DNA of 64,000 nucleotides from Vigna angularis. Taxonomy: Eukaryota > Streptophyta > Magnoliopsida > Fabales > Fabaceae. Made by a program: the position numbers and the translations under genes. Numbering within the stretch: the stretch's first letter is position 1; the number at the start of each line of letters is the position of its first letter. The notes below the pieces were generated by a model. It had not been told where the DNA came from. It did no database searches and saw only the letters and a list, made by a program, of their open reading frames with translations. Shown here one piece after another: positions 49,801 through 60,882 of this stretch. Location: contig NC_068978.1 of the NCBI RefSeq assembly GCF_016808095.1, forward strand, positions 25,617,306-25,681,305, written 5' to 3'.

Positions 49801-51024
49801 AACAAAAATAGGTGGTTTAGATGAGAATTTTACCTTATAAACAAGACCAGCACTGCTCAATTTAGTGGAGAAACCATGCCCAAAAACTTCTTCAAAACCC
49901 TTCTGATGATGATCATACCGATCTCGGGCAGGGTCATAGACTCCCCCAACATCAAGAACAGCATCAAGACCCTCCAAAACCTACAGATCCAAAGTTCAAT
50001 TTATGAAAAAAAACTTAAAACAGATATTACGCCACAAACTTCCACTCCATTCATTCGCTAAAGTCTACCCTAAACACAGGGCAACGTAAAAAAACCAACG
50101 GCAGCAACAATATAAAAGCTTAAGACAACTTCCCAACAAAATTTCCACTGCCCCTCCCATTCATGATTCAATGACAATATAAAGAAAACTCCCTCAACAA
50201 ACCAAAATGCCGGCAACTCAAAAGGAAACACCCTTGTCCACATTTTCTAAGCAACTAAACACGCAAACCGTTAAGGAAATCACAAAACTGAAACAAGTGA
50301 AATTACTATATGGTCTCCTGCTTCATTATTAACTTATTTTACATTCCCACATTTTCAACAATCGGTGAAAATTTTCGATTTGGCTTTACTTTTTAGTACG
50401 TAAATTTGCTTAAATCCCACAAGGTACCAGGTTCGATAGAGTATGTAAATGTTTGGTTGTTCTCCCATAATAGCTAGCTTTTGAGGGTGCGTTTCCTAAT
50501 TACTATGTACTTTCCAATGCGGACATCTCAGCAACCAAACAGATAATTTTTTGGTTTTTCATTAATCAGACCCCCATCCAGAAAAACATTTTTTTTCTAA
50601 TCAACCAAAAGAAAATAAAAAGTCATATTTCCCAATACCAAACCAAAAGAAATATTTTCTACCAGCCAAACCCCAAAAATATCACACTTGACCATCAACC
50701 ATACAAAAATACATCATATTTCCTCAGCAATCAAGCAAAAAAAAAAACCTAAAAAAGAGAGAGATGAGAGATGAACCAAACCTGAGGGTCTCGGGTGCGA
50801 ACGATTTCGGCGTTGTTAAATCTGTGAGTGAGGCGAATCATGAAGCAGCCAAGGGCCTCGTCGCAGTGAAAACTTCCATTGTGAGTGCCCACGCGCTTCA
50901 GAGGCGCGTGAACGGGTAAGCCGGAAGAGAAGGAGAGTGATGTTTGGTTTGCCATGAGAAGAAGTGGAAGGGTGTGTTTGAGAAGATGGGATTTGATAAA
51001 TGGTTTTGCCGTCACAGCCCACAT
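34815..51024 (-). CDS. MYG1: MYG1-type metal-dependent hydrolase / exonuclease, copy 2 (7 exons)
   Basis: Exons 50782-51024, 49834-49980, 49543-49641, 42368-42559, 42132-42251, 40958-41029, 34815-35039. All splice signals and the stop are kept, and the encoded 365-residue protein reads the same as copy 1. Motifs [12 protein letters not shown] and DHHQK are intact. The upstream minisatellite is also identical. The promoter side differs from copy 1 only in what lies beyond: copy 2 is followed by unit 3, copy 1 by unit 2. With no protein divergence the two may simply double dosage, if both are transcribed. Confidence 0.92.
35220..35292 (+). mobile_element. decayed TRIM LTR fragment, unit 2 copy
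   Basis: Counterpart of 14,938-15,010 at +20,282; identical as far as seen. Confidence 0.45.
35760..36002 (+). mobile_element. old truncated TRIM, unit 2 copy
   Basis: Counterpart of 15,478-15,720 with the same worn LTR start and primer site. Confidence 0.65.
37557..39062 (+). mobile_element. decayed copia 5' end, + strand, unit 2 copy
   Basis: Counterpart of 17,275-18,780: LTR, ttggtaccaaagctc primer-like site, broken gag with [14 protein letters not shown]. It lies just right of the inferred crossover interval and matches unit 1, not unit 3. Confidence 0.7.
38743..39042 (+). repeat. 150-bp direct tandem duplication, unit 2 copy
   Basis: Two identical 150-bp units starting at 38,743 and 38,893, as in unit 1. 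Confidence 0.92.
39383..40851 (-). mobile_element. decayed copia 5' end, - strand, unit 2 copy
   Basis: Counterpart of 19,101-20,569 with the same gag pieces and the Trp-for-Cys knuckle. Confidence 0.7.
41072..41513 (-). mobile_element. truncated copia 5' LTR plus leader, unit 2 copy
   Basis: Counterpart of 20,790-21,231, intron 5 of MYG1 copy 2. Confidence 0.5.
41706..41839. repeat. 68-bp direct tandem duplication, unit 2 copy
   Basis: Counterpart of 21,424-21,557; units start at 41,706 and 41,774. Confidence 0.8.
43152..43242 (+). mobile_element. decayed TRIM fragment, unit 2 copy
   Basis: Counterpart of 22,870-22,960. Confidence 0.4.
43703..44483 (-). pseudogene. copia RNase H region, unit 2 copy
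   Basis: Same content and frameshift as 23,421-24,201. Confidence 0.9.
44484..44870 (+). mobile_element. intact TRIM nested in copia RT, unit 2 copy
   Basis: Counterpart of 24,202-24,588: LTRs 44,484-44,603 and 44,751-44,870, TSD TATAT. Confidence 0.97.
44876..45599 (-). pseudogene. copia reverse transcriptase region, unit 2 copy
   Basis: Contains YVDDIVITG; cut by the TRIM and out of frame with the integrase, as in unit 1. Confidence 0.92.
45437..47245 (-). pseudogene. copia protease-integrase region, unit 2 copy
   Basis: As 25,155-26,963 but with three residue changes: Tyr to Ser and Pro to Ser near the protease motif (DSGASDH intact) and Phe to Ser before the integrase CPHTPQQNG motif. 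Such changes in a dead frame suggest neutral drift after duplication, or allelic differences brought in by recombination. Confidence 0.92.
47283..48131 (-). pseudogene. copia gag, unit 2 copy
   Basis: Same 282-codon frame as 27,001-27,849, with the CCHC knuckle and the same out-of-frame end. Confidence 0.9.
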
Positions 51025-51034
51025 GCAGTTTTTA

Positions 51035-51145
51035 TTCACTTTCTTCCAACACACGTTTTTCTTCACTTTCTTCTTCCAACACACGTTTTTCTTCACTTTC
51101 TTCCAACACACGTTTTTCTTCACTTTCTTCCAACACACGTTTTTC
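51035..51145. repeat. 27-bp minisatellite upstream of MYG1 copy 2, 4 units
   Basis: Identical in unit number and order to 30,753-30,863. No length change has arisen since duplication, although such arrays usually mutate fast. Confidence 0.92.
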
Positions 51146-51531
51146 TTCCATTCTTATACAAAACCCTGTTTTCTGCATTCTGTAGGGTTTAACCAATGTC
51201 TTTACAAATTCTTTTTAGACTTCATTTTCTTTACCAAATTATATTAAGTTTTCTTTTTCTTTTTTTTCTTCTATTCCAATTTTGTGGGGGTGCAATTTAC
51301 TACATTAGATACTAACAACATGCGATTTGTAACTTTTTCTTCTTCTAACTGTACTGCTTCTAGTTTTATTAGTTTTATTTATTAGGCTATACCTCTCTTT
51401 TTCTTCTTGCACCCCCACAAAACCATTAATCCCTAAAATACCCTTTAATCATATCCTCTCAACCTCGTCAGCCTCTTCCTCATCCAAGGCTCCAGCATAA
51501 TATTCTATCAACAACCTCAGCTCCAACCTTT

Positions 51532-52922
51532 ATTGTCTAATAAGACAAGATTGCTTAACAATTTGTATTTTGAAGTTTAATAAATGTACCGTATGATCGG
51601 ACGGTCTACATAGATCATAATCGGTGTGCATGGTCGGTCTCATAAGCGCACAACACGAATATTGATTAAAGAGATTAAGACAGATCACAAACTAAGCCTA
51701 CCATATCATAATTGGGCCGAGATTGAAACATTGTTAATCCTAGACCCACACTAGAAAACTATAAATGTAAGTGAAAGGTAACATGTAGGTGGACGCATTT
51801 ACTGTGCATTAATTACTGTCACTATTATATTGGATAATTGAATGGTTCAATTACTGACTTTGGCATCGGAGAATCTTTAACAGGTACACACCGACCAGGA
51901 TAGTGAACCAGGAACGTATAGAGCAAGACCGGACGACGAGGAAGGACAAATTGTGAAGGAGTTTGGTGACTCAGCCCCATAACCAAAACAATAAATATTA
52001 TTTAATGAAATAATATATAATAAAATGAACCATCTAGGATAAATATGCTAAACGTTATAATTATATGAATTTTATTCTAAATGTTCAACGTTATTCTAAA
52101 AATAAAACTGGCTTAAACATTAAGTATATCGTACTTTTCCTAAACAATTAATAACATCTATAGTATTAAATGTATGTACCAATAGTACTTTTTTGTCTAT
52201 TGTGTTGTGTTTTCTTTATCTGCGTGGATCACAAAAGTACAAAACTTTTTTCAAATGTTTTACACTGGATCATAAGAACGTTAAGAGATAGGAAGACATT
52301 TTGAGAATGTTTCTTCAAGTGTTTTATGCTCTACTCATCCGTACAAGTTATTTCTACAAAAACACATAACATCTGACTCCATACCAAAAGGCTACCTACT
52401 TAAGGAAAAGTCAATGCATATGAGTAATGGATTTTTCGAAAGAAAGTGAATCACATGAATAGAAGATAACAAGAATAATGCTTTGAATTTTACGATGTCA
52501 TTCTCTTTTAAGCTTTCATTGTCTAGAAATTTCTTTGGAAAAGAAAAGTTTTATTACAAGTCTTCAGATTTCTTTGTATTGAAAACTTATCCTCTTTACG
52601 AGAATTATAATCTATACTTGTTTTGTAAAAACACCTTTGTTGTGTCTGTATATTCAGAAGTGAATTAAAACACTTAGTTGTTTAACTCAATGAAGTTAAA
52701 TGGTCTAATACTAATTAGTTGGACTAGTGAGATATTAGGACTAGTGAAACTTATATAACTAATGGGTTAGTTATAAAACCAAGAGTGGTTAAATTCCTTG
52801 TAATCTTTTGAAATATTAGTGGAATCTCTTAAGAGTGGTTAAGAAAGAACTGGATGTAGCTTAGTTTGTTGCTTAAGGGTGTTTTAAGGGGTCATCAAGT
52901 TGTTTGGTTGTCTTTCAAATAA
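51532..52922 (+). mobile_element. LTR-retrotransposon remnants upstream of MYG1 copy 2
   Basis: Counterpart of 31,250-32,640. Confidence 0.45.
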
Positions 52923-53793
52923 GGGAAACCAATTGTTTTACTGTTTGTGAGTTTTATAAATCTGATGTTGTTGGTATGTTGATTGAATCTGATTAGTGTT
53001 TATGCCTGAATTGAATTGAGTTTTATTGTTATTTGGACTATTGTGACTAAGAGAACTAAAGAGTTGAACAATTGAGCAAATTAGTATAATTTTTAATATA
53101 TAAAAACCGTGTTGAACCAACTCTCTAAAAAACGAATACCAACTTGAGCAATTTATCAGGTCCAAGTTCACTTTAATAAAAAATTTCAGTTTGTTGTAAA
53201 CTGATATAGCATTGGGCAGTACTAGTTGGGCATTGAGCGCAAGCTTAATTGTGTAAGTTTAGAAGCAATATAGCTTTAGACGGTTGAATGCCTAATTTTA
53301 CTAATGCTTTGGCGGTGAGCGGTGAGCGGTAGCAGGGCACCGTTGAGTGTCATCTCTCACTTTAGCTCTAGAGAAATTTAATTCGAGGATGCTCAACGAC
53401 ATATGGGTGTTGGTCAGAGTGACTTTTTGCGAGAAAAATAGTATTGACATTAAGATTGACGCTGAATGCCACCTTTTATGAGAAGTCTAGCATTGTGTGC
53501 CACCTTTGAGCGTCAATATGTATGATTGATTTATCTTTCTTGGTTTTTTGACATTGATTTATATCGTTTTTAAGTAAGTTTGAAAGCATGATAATTGAGT
53601 GTGTGGTAATGAGAATTTTGTCATGAATACATTTGAAAATGTTAAGAGGATTTCAAGGAGAAATCTCTAGGTGGTGATGATGTTTAGTGTATGCATAGTC
53701 ATATGGGAGTTTAGAAAGAAAGTATTTTGATATTCTACTAACCATTCAACTCATACAAAGAAGAATGATGAGGAAGAGAATGGAAGGAGGTCC
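52923..53793. other. right end of unit 2, no gene
   Basis: Counterpart of 32,641-33,511, joined to the start of unit 3 at tagtaatg. Confidence 0.45.
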
Positions 53794-55096
53794 TAGTAAT
53801 GACACACTTTATTGAAGAACACTTTACATAAATTATTGTTGTAATTTATATTTCTTTCAAAGATTTCAGATTTCAGTTGGGAAACGCACCAATGAGGGGA
53901 ACAATTCCTTTAATCCAAATACTCTTTAATTATTTGAGTACGCAAATGGTAAAATATTCCGAGTTCTCTAATTCGTTAGAATTAAAAAAGACAAATTAAT
54001 TTGTTAGAATATAGAAATCAATAAAATAACTATTCTTCCAATTTTGATTTAATGTTTCAATGTTTAAAATGTGCAATTGTTGTATTGTTTTGTGCTATAC
54101 TCTCATTAAATTAACTTTGAAAAACTAATTTTCTACTAAAATGTATTTTTTAAACTAATTTAATATAAAGTAGTAAAAAAGTTTAAAAACTAATTATTCA
54201 AGACTAAATCCTACTTTTCTATTTTTCAAAACTAAATAGTTCATTTATTTACAAATTTATTCAAAACTCTTTTACATGCATGAACTCAATCTAATTTGAG
54301 GAATTGTTCTCCTTTAAAACATAAACTGCATGTAAAATTATACTATGAAACAACTTTTACCTTTTTAATCTCTATTTAAATATAGTTCTTTTAGTATTTT
54401 TACAAGCTACTTTTGTTTATTTTTCCTTTTACTATTTGACTTACAGACGACAAACTAAAAAAATTGAAATAGAATGTACAAGAAGTGAATGCTATTTGTG
54501 GAGACTAGAGTGAATTCAAAACATGCCACAGGAGTTCACTGTTTCCTCACTTACTATAATACAGAATTATGCACCACAATATTTTCCTGAAGATCTAATC
54601 ACAATTAAAGCTTTGTTACAGCTTTGCAATGGTGCCACTGGAGATCATATGTGGCAAATACGAATTCAAATTCTCTGTTGATTTCTTTGAGTCTTCAAAA
54701 TACATTAATATTAATGTAAGTATAATTAAAAAATTTAATATATTTTAAAGACATAACAGAAAAATAGCACAAAAAAACTCAGCAGAGCATTCAAAAATCC
54801 CTGAAAATAGTGTTTCTTTTTGCAATAGTAAGTGGACACACATTCAAAGAGAACAAAATATTTTTTATCGCTATTGCCAAGGAAAGTAGCTACACTACCA
54901 AAATACGAATAGAAGTAATATGGATTCTTAGAATTGGTTTATCGATTTCTGATGTTTCTTATGCTGTCTAAAGAGAACAAACAAGAAAATTCATAATCCT
55001 TAATAGATGATAATAACGTTAAGACCAATAACAGTAATCCATAAATTAAACATCATAAATTAATGACAATAGCCTTTGGTTCACATGATCCTTTGT

Positions 55097-55321
55097 CTAC
55101 ATCTTCAAAGCAGCCCTTGCCATGGCCAAGGCACCATCAAAGTTTTGGTTTCCACCAATAAATCCACTCATATGCACAAAAACACAGCCAGGAATGCCAG
55201 CCTCCTTTGACAGTTCTTCATCCCTTAACCCTCGCCACTGAGAGGGTAGAGCCTTTCGGCTATCAAAACTGTCAGGAGACACTGCAACTGACTGCACTCT
55301 CCATTGTTTGCTTCTTTCATC
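55097..55321 (-). pseudogene. MYG1: MYG1 copy 3: last exon only
   Basis: Exact counterpart of exon 7 (14,533-14,757), with an intact acceptor and TAG stop; encodes the C-terminal 74 residues including [12 protein letters not shown]. Exons 1-6 would lie beyond 60,531, where the unit is cut by an LTR-element complex. Either the gene is truncated, or its upstream exons resume outside the window beyond a very large insertion. Called a pseudogene on present evidence. Confidence 0.75.
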
Positions 55322-55501
55322 CTGTAAATGACATTAGGTGATGTACAGAAATCTATAAATGTGTAACAGAACCTACCATAATAAGGCAGATAAGAGATGA
55401 TATTAAGCTCATGGTGATATAGGGACTCAAGCATTTTATCATTACTTCAATGACAGCAGTCTCAACAAACATCGCTACAAAGGATTTTAATACCATCTTT
55501 A

Positions 55502-55574
55502 TAAGTGGTTTACACTTAACTCAATCTTACAAAATCAGTTTGTAAAGCGAAGTTTGTGCCTTAGTATAATTTCA
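55502..55574 (+). mobile_element. decayed TRIM LTR fragment, unit 3 copy
   Basis: Counterpart of 14,938-15,010 at +40,564. Confidence 0.45.
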
Positions 55575-56041
55575 TCATATCTCTAGTTGATATGCAATCT
55601 CCAAAAAAAAGTTATTGTGTATTGCTAAACCTCAAACCTAAAATATAATGAAACATTTTATTTCTATGTACTTTTTTTTAAACTCATGCTACACATCACT
55701 ATGATTTTTATTTTTGTGTACTTTGAATGTTTAAATTTTATAAAATGCATTACTTTTAATTTTTGGTATTACTAAATTATGAAATTATATTTCTAATGTT
55801 ATTTTTCATATATTTTAACCACTACTATTCTTTTTTAATCAAGTGAACCTTGAACTGGTCCCTTTGACTCATTTTATGACCTGTCTGGTTTACAAAACAT
55901 AGATATGAAGAACCTTTCCACACAAAAATTATAGACTCAACTTTGAAGAAAAATTCTCACGGGAATTCAAGCAATGGAAGATATAACTTATCAAGTACTA
56001 AGATTTCACCAATGATTCCATTCATTTTGAAAAAGGAAAAT

Positions 56042-56284
56042 TGTGGAAGAACTCACATTGACTAGAAATAAAACGAAGTTATAATATAAGTTGTTACAAA
56101 CTTAACTTTAGAAACTGGTTTTGTAAAGTTAAATTAGGCTTAAAAGTACACTTCTTTATATGATATAAGAGTCATTCAAAACCTATCCTAATAAGGTGTT
56201 AGGCCTCATGTCACCCATTAATAGATTCTCCCCTAGTCCCACACTTGAGATGACTAGTTCTCAACATGAATGGGTGTTGATGAG
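56042..56284 (+). mobile_element. old truncated TRIM, unit 3 copy
   Basis: Counterpart of 15,478-15,720 at +40,564. Confidence 0.65.
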
Positions 56285-57665
56285 TCCATAATGCCAAATT
56301 ACCTTAGAAATATTACATTTCTGTTAATTTTGACTTTTGATAACATACCAGTATTTTCCAAGGCGGGGTCCACAATAAATTTGTTACTTGCTGATTTTCA
56401 CCCTATTGATGACATCCCAATAAATTTTTTACTTACTGATTTTTTGTGAAGGAAATTGTTAGCATAAAGAATCTAAACTATGCCTTTCAAGTGAATTATT
56501 TTCATCCTTACTACTTGAGCTAAACCACATCCGCAAGCAGTCATCAGAATTGTCAAGAGAAGTGTGATTTACCAAAAAAAAAATAGATGCAGACAAGTGT
56601 GTGTCAATAATGATATACACCATAGTTTTCCTATCTCCTTTTTTAACCTTTGTCTAATTTGGTGGAAATGGGGTGGAAGGAACATAAGAAGGACTAACAC
56701 CTTGCTTGCTCTAGGGAATGGAAATAGAGAAACAGTATGGTAAGAAGAGAGAAAGAGGTAGGAATAAAATTGAATGTATAACTGTTTGGTAGAGTAAAAA
56801 TAGATAAAATAGAGTAGAACGATATTTTAAAAGTTATGTGATTTGATATAATTGTTTGTATAAGTAAATACCCATTATATCCTCATAAGTGGCAAACCAA
56901 ATGTAGAAACTTCTCAAGCATAATAGATTAAAGTTATTGATTAGTCAATTATTCAAATAAAATAATCAATCATAAAATTTCGATAATAGGCTATCATTGA
57001 ACAATATTGTTTTATGAAGGTTTATTTTAAACAATTTTGCTAATAGGGAAAGATGGGTAAAACAGGTTTTTACACCCTTGGTAAACAGTAGTCATGGTCA
57101 ATATAAAACACACAAATACACATATATAATGAAATCACAGTGCCAAATAGCTAACAAAGTGTCATAAAATTACAAAACAATACTGTGTACATCACAAGGC
57201 CAAGAAAAGTGGCTAGCAACTCCACAAATTCAGCAAACAACTATTTTTAGATGCTGCACAATTGAGCAACATATACTCCCAAAAAACAGTGATGCTGAAT
57301 AATAAGGGCTGTTTGCTGCTATATAAACTCAGCAATATACCCTACAAAAACTCCTATAAAACATCCTCCTCATTGATCAAAAGTTCTTCCCTTTCCTCAA
57401 CAACGTCTTTATCCTCATCTATTGTGGATTTTCCCTACATGTTGAACTTGGCATTCAAGTTTCTTGGACCGCATTTCCTTCTAGCTCCCTCATCAACATC
57501 AAAACACGTATGTACATTCATCCATGAAGCATGCATAACTAAGCAAGGACTTTCCCTTTTTGATTATCCACTCGTCATTTAATTCAATACTGGACACGTA
57601 CATGGGATAATATGTGTATGCCTTCTCTATCCTTTATCTCATCTCAAGTTTAGTATTATATTTAA

Positions 57666-59520
57666 GGCTTAAATGCTTATTTCGTCCCCAAGTTAGGGAC
57701 TGAATTTCTGTTTTGTACCCGGTTTTAAAAATGAAGCTATTTTGTTCCCATATTACGAATTTTGTAAGAATTCGGTCCCTTCCGTTAAATAGGTAGGAAC
57801 GGTGTTAAATTCACACTTACCTGACTACACTTTTCTTCTCTCTCCTCTGCTTTTCCTGACATTTTTTCTCTCTCTTCTCTATTTCTCTCACCGTTAACTG
57901 CCTCCACATTTTTCTCTCTCTTCCACCATTATCTTCCTGCGACCATTAATTACCATATCAGCTCTCTCCTGCTGCTACTAGAAACAGCTAAATCTACGAT
58001 ATATAGTTACTGTGTTGAGAAATTGTGAAGCACAAACGCAATAACAACCTTGTCCAAGAGAGTCTTTGGGTTCAAGTTTGTTGTCTCACTCACCTGAAGA
58101 ACCATCGCCAGGGCGGAACTTGACAGCTGAGAAAGACGAACATTGGGATTTGGCGAGAAAATGGGTTTTGGACTCGCCTGAAACGGTGTCGATCAAGCAC
58201 CGCACAACGTGCTTATTCACACCTAATCTCATTATCTCTGCCCAACGCCACACACTCAAACGCGCTTCTTTCTTTCATTCCCCTCTCACTTATTTCTTTT
58301 ACGCTTTCATTGTTCTGATATCAAAATTACCATTACATTAATCTGCTGTAGATGATCTCTCTTTTTTTACTTTTTATAAAAAAAAATCTCAGCAATATGT
58401 TTTAAAATTAAAAAAAATTATTAATTATTATTATCATATTTTTATATTTACAGATCAGTTCTTCTCCTTTACGAATAATAATAAACTTTAAATTTATGTT
58501 TTTTACCATTCATTCTGTTGCACCCATTTATATTTATGTTTTATTTTTATTTATATAGATAGATACACAGTGGGACGACGAAGCTGCATAAAATTTTAAA
58601 TACTTACATTATATTTGTTTTCTAAATATAAAAGTTTCCCAGAATAATAGAATATTTTTAAAATAAACCGTGGTAGAAAAAAACAGAAGAATATTTTCTA
58701 AATAGGAAATAGAAACATTTACCATTTTAAAGGCCACACTGTGCTGTGACGGAAAAGGGACGATTTTTTTTATTTGTAAAAGAATTTGATGACTAGATAA
58801 GATGAAGTTTAGTACTTTGATTGTCTTTTTTTTTTAAGTATTGTTTTACAGTTTGGGATTAAAACTTAAATGGATTTTGAAAACTAAGTTATAGGCTATG
58901 ACGGAGATGATCGAAAAGTTATAAATGTATAAAGGATGAAAAAGAGATAGAGGGTGATTATGAGTAAGTATTTTTTATATTACAAAATTTGAGGAAGTTG
59001 AAGAAAATGTACAAGAGGTGGAGGTAAACCAGAATGGCTCTGGTGCATTAGATAGTAATATACTGAAGAACAAAAGAGAGAAAAAAGATGGAGGAAGGAA
59101 GTGTTATCTAGGCCCAGAAAGAGAGAAAAAAAAGTGTCAGAAAGAGCAGAGGAGTAAGTATTTTTTATATTACAAAATTTGAGGAAGTTGAAGAAAATGT
59201 ACAAGAGGTGGAGGTAAACCAGAATGGCTCTGGTGCATTAGATACTAATATACTGAAGAACAAAAGAGAGCAAAAAGATGGAGGAAGGAAGTGTTATCTA
59301 GGCCCAGAAAGAGAGAAAATAAAGTGTCAGGAAGAGCAGAGGAGATAGAAGAAAAGTGGAGCCACATCAGCGTGAAATTAACGCCGTTCCTACCTACTTA
59401 ACGGAAGGGACCGAATTCTTACAAAATTCGTAATATGGGAACAAAATAGCTTCATTTTTAAAACCGGTTACAAAACAAAAATTCAGCCACTAACTTGGGG
59501 ACGAAATAAGCATTTAAGCC
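57666..59520. mobile_element. non-autonomous Mutator-like element (MULE), 1,855 bp, unit 3 only
   Basis: Inverted termini of about 149 bp (57,666-57,814 and 59,372-59,520) start GGCTTAAATGCTTATTTCGT and differ at about eight positions. A perfect 9-bp target duplication TATATTTAA (57,657-57,665 and 59,521-59,529) flanks it, and the empty site is visible in unit 1 (about 17,093-17,101) and unit 2. Long TIRs with a 9-bp duplication define Mutator-like elements. No MURA transposase. The interior (about 58,050-58,220) has a more GC-balanced segment that could be a captured host fragment (Pack-MULE), not identified. Confidence 0.93.
58962..59341. repeat. 190-bp tandem duplication inside the MULE
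   Basis: gagtaagtattttttatatt begins at 58,962 and 59,152; the two 190-bp units differ at only a few bases. They abut the right TIR. Confidence 0.92.
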
Positions 59521-59703
59521 TATATTTAACATACACAACTTTTAACCTTTGTTGCTCTAATTGACATTTTCTTAGAATGCACATAGTCAAATATACTCCA
59601 ATTCATTTCGCATCTCGCTCACTACATGAGCCTAAAGATTCTTATGGCTACTTGTTGATTCAAAAGAAAATATAGTTAATAAGGTACAGGAGGATATTAA
59701 GTG

Positions 59704-60531
59704 TGTTGTTAGAAGTTGCAAGAAGATTCTAGAGACCTCTTCCTAATCTTTACTTTAGAGCTAGTGTTCTCTATATTTAAAGGCTAATGTACTATTTTAA
59801 ATCAATGAATTGAATAAAATCTCCTCATTCAGATTAATCCATTCCTTAGTTGGTACCAAAGCTCACAATCTTAGAGACTCTGCTTCCATATTTCTTCTTT
59901 ACAATCTTAGCTACGATTCCATTTTGGGGTTGCCTAGCATGCACCCATTTCCTTCAATGATTGCACCCAGCTTGTGTTTCCTAGGAACCAACTTTATCAC
60001 TACAGTTTCCACCATTGTCATCATCGCCAATTAGACTAACAATCTCACCAGGAAAGTAAATATGTTGTCCTCTGATATGTCCATCCCTCGAGTCTTGCCA
60101 TATAATTGGAGCTATCACATGCCTCTTGTTCTACAACGCCTAAAAATTTCGGTCATCACAGCCCATCCAATCGCTATTCCCACTACTGCTTGCGTTGCCA
60201 GAAACACCTGGAGGTGGTTGTTCCCAATTTATCATTGTTTTGTCCTTTTGCCTCACATGAATCCCTCATTTGAAAAGATCATTGTTCATGGCAACATTGC
60301 TCACAAATTTTTCTTTTTCTCTTTTTTCTACTATTATCTATTTTTTTATTTAGGAGGGGGCTAAGAAATCCTTTATTCTTGGGCACGACAACTCCATTAA
60401 GCAATGCTAATCTTCCACACTTACCTCATGATAGTTGCCTTAATGAATAAAACTATCTCCAATGAGTACAATTCATTAGACACGCGTTAAAGGGTACAAA
60501 TAGGCTCAACCATATTGAAGGAGAGGTTGTT
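59704..60531 (+). mobile_element. decayed copia 5' end, + strand, unit 3 copy, diverged and cut
   Basis: Counterpart of 17,275 to about 18,127 with LTR, primer-like ttggtaccaaagctc and leader. It differs from units 1 and 2 by scattered substitutions, a 12-bp deletion and a short replaced stretch. It is cut at 60,531 by the next insertion. Confidence 0.7.
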
Positions 60532-60882
60532 GTTAGCAAAATGATGAAGATGAAGTTTTGATGATATCTAAATCAAGTCAAGAACAACCAAGACTCATGA
60601 AGACTTGTAACTTTTGATAATAATCTGTATTTAAAACACAACTTAAGGAAGAAACAAATGTTAGTGTACTTAGAAATAAGTTTAAGGCTTTAAATATTTC
60701 TCCCCCTTTTTGATCATTATTAAAAAGTGATGTATAATTGATCCCCCTAAATTTATTAGAAATTATACTCCCCTTAATAAAAGGATATATGCATAGAAAT
60801 ATTAAGGAAAAACAACATACATTTTACAAAGAAGTTAAATATATAGCACATACACTACAAAAAGCATAGAAGCATAAAGTGC

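Larger units (their letters stand above)
33512..53793. repeat. tandem segmental duplication, unit 2 (20,282 bp)
   Basis: Position-for-position copy of unit 1. Its left end (33,520-33,715) and positions 36,699 and 36,858 carry the bases of unit 3. From 37,412 rightward it carries unit 1 bases and lacks the Mutator-like insertion of unit 3. Two adjacent changes at 37,226-37,227 (gt to aa) are private to it. It reads as a recombinant between the two neighbours. Confidence 0.97.
53794..60531. repeat. tandem segmental duplication, unit 3 (partial, interrupted)
   Basis: Matches units 1 and 2 from tagtaatg up to the equivalent of 18,127 (gagaggttgt). 53,794-57,665 is almost identical to unit 2. After the Mutator-like insertion, 59,530-60,531 is clearly more diverged: about 15 or more substitutions, a 1-bp insertion (59,559 area), a 12-bp deletion (60,020 area) and a short replaced segment near 60,135. 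The other roughly 15 kb of the unit are absent or lie beyond the window. Confidence 0.95.

Noticed and set aside
33512..53793. Treating unit 2 as a plain assembly duplicate of unit 1
   Set aside because: Unit 2 shares marker bases with unit 3 at its left and with unit 1 at its right and has private changes, which a copied contig would not show. It is not excluded without read depth.
58066..58341. 91-codon frame in the MULE as a real gene
   Set aside because: Not recognisable and lacks gene context; kept only as a possible captured fragment.
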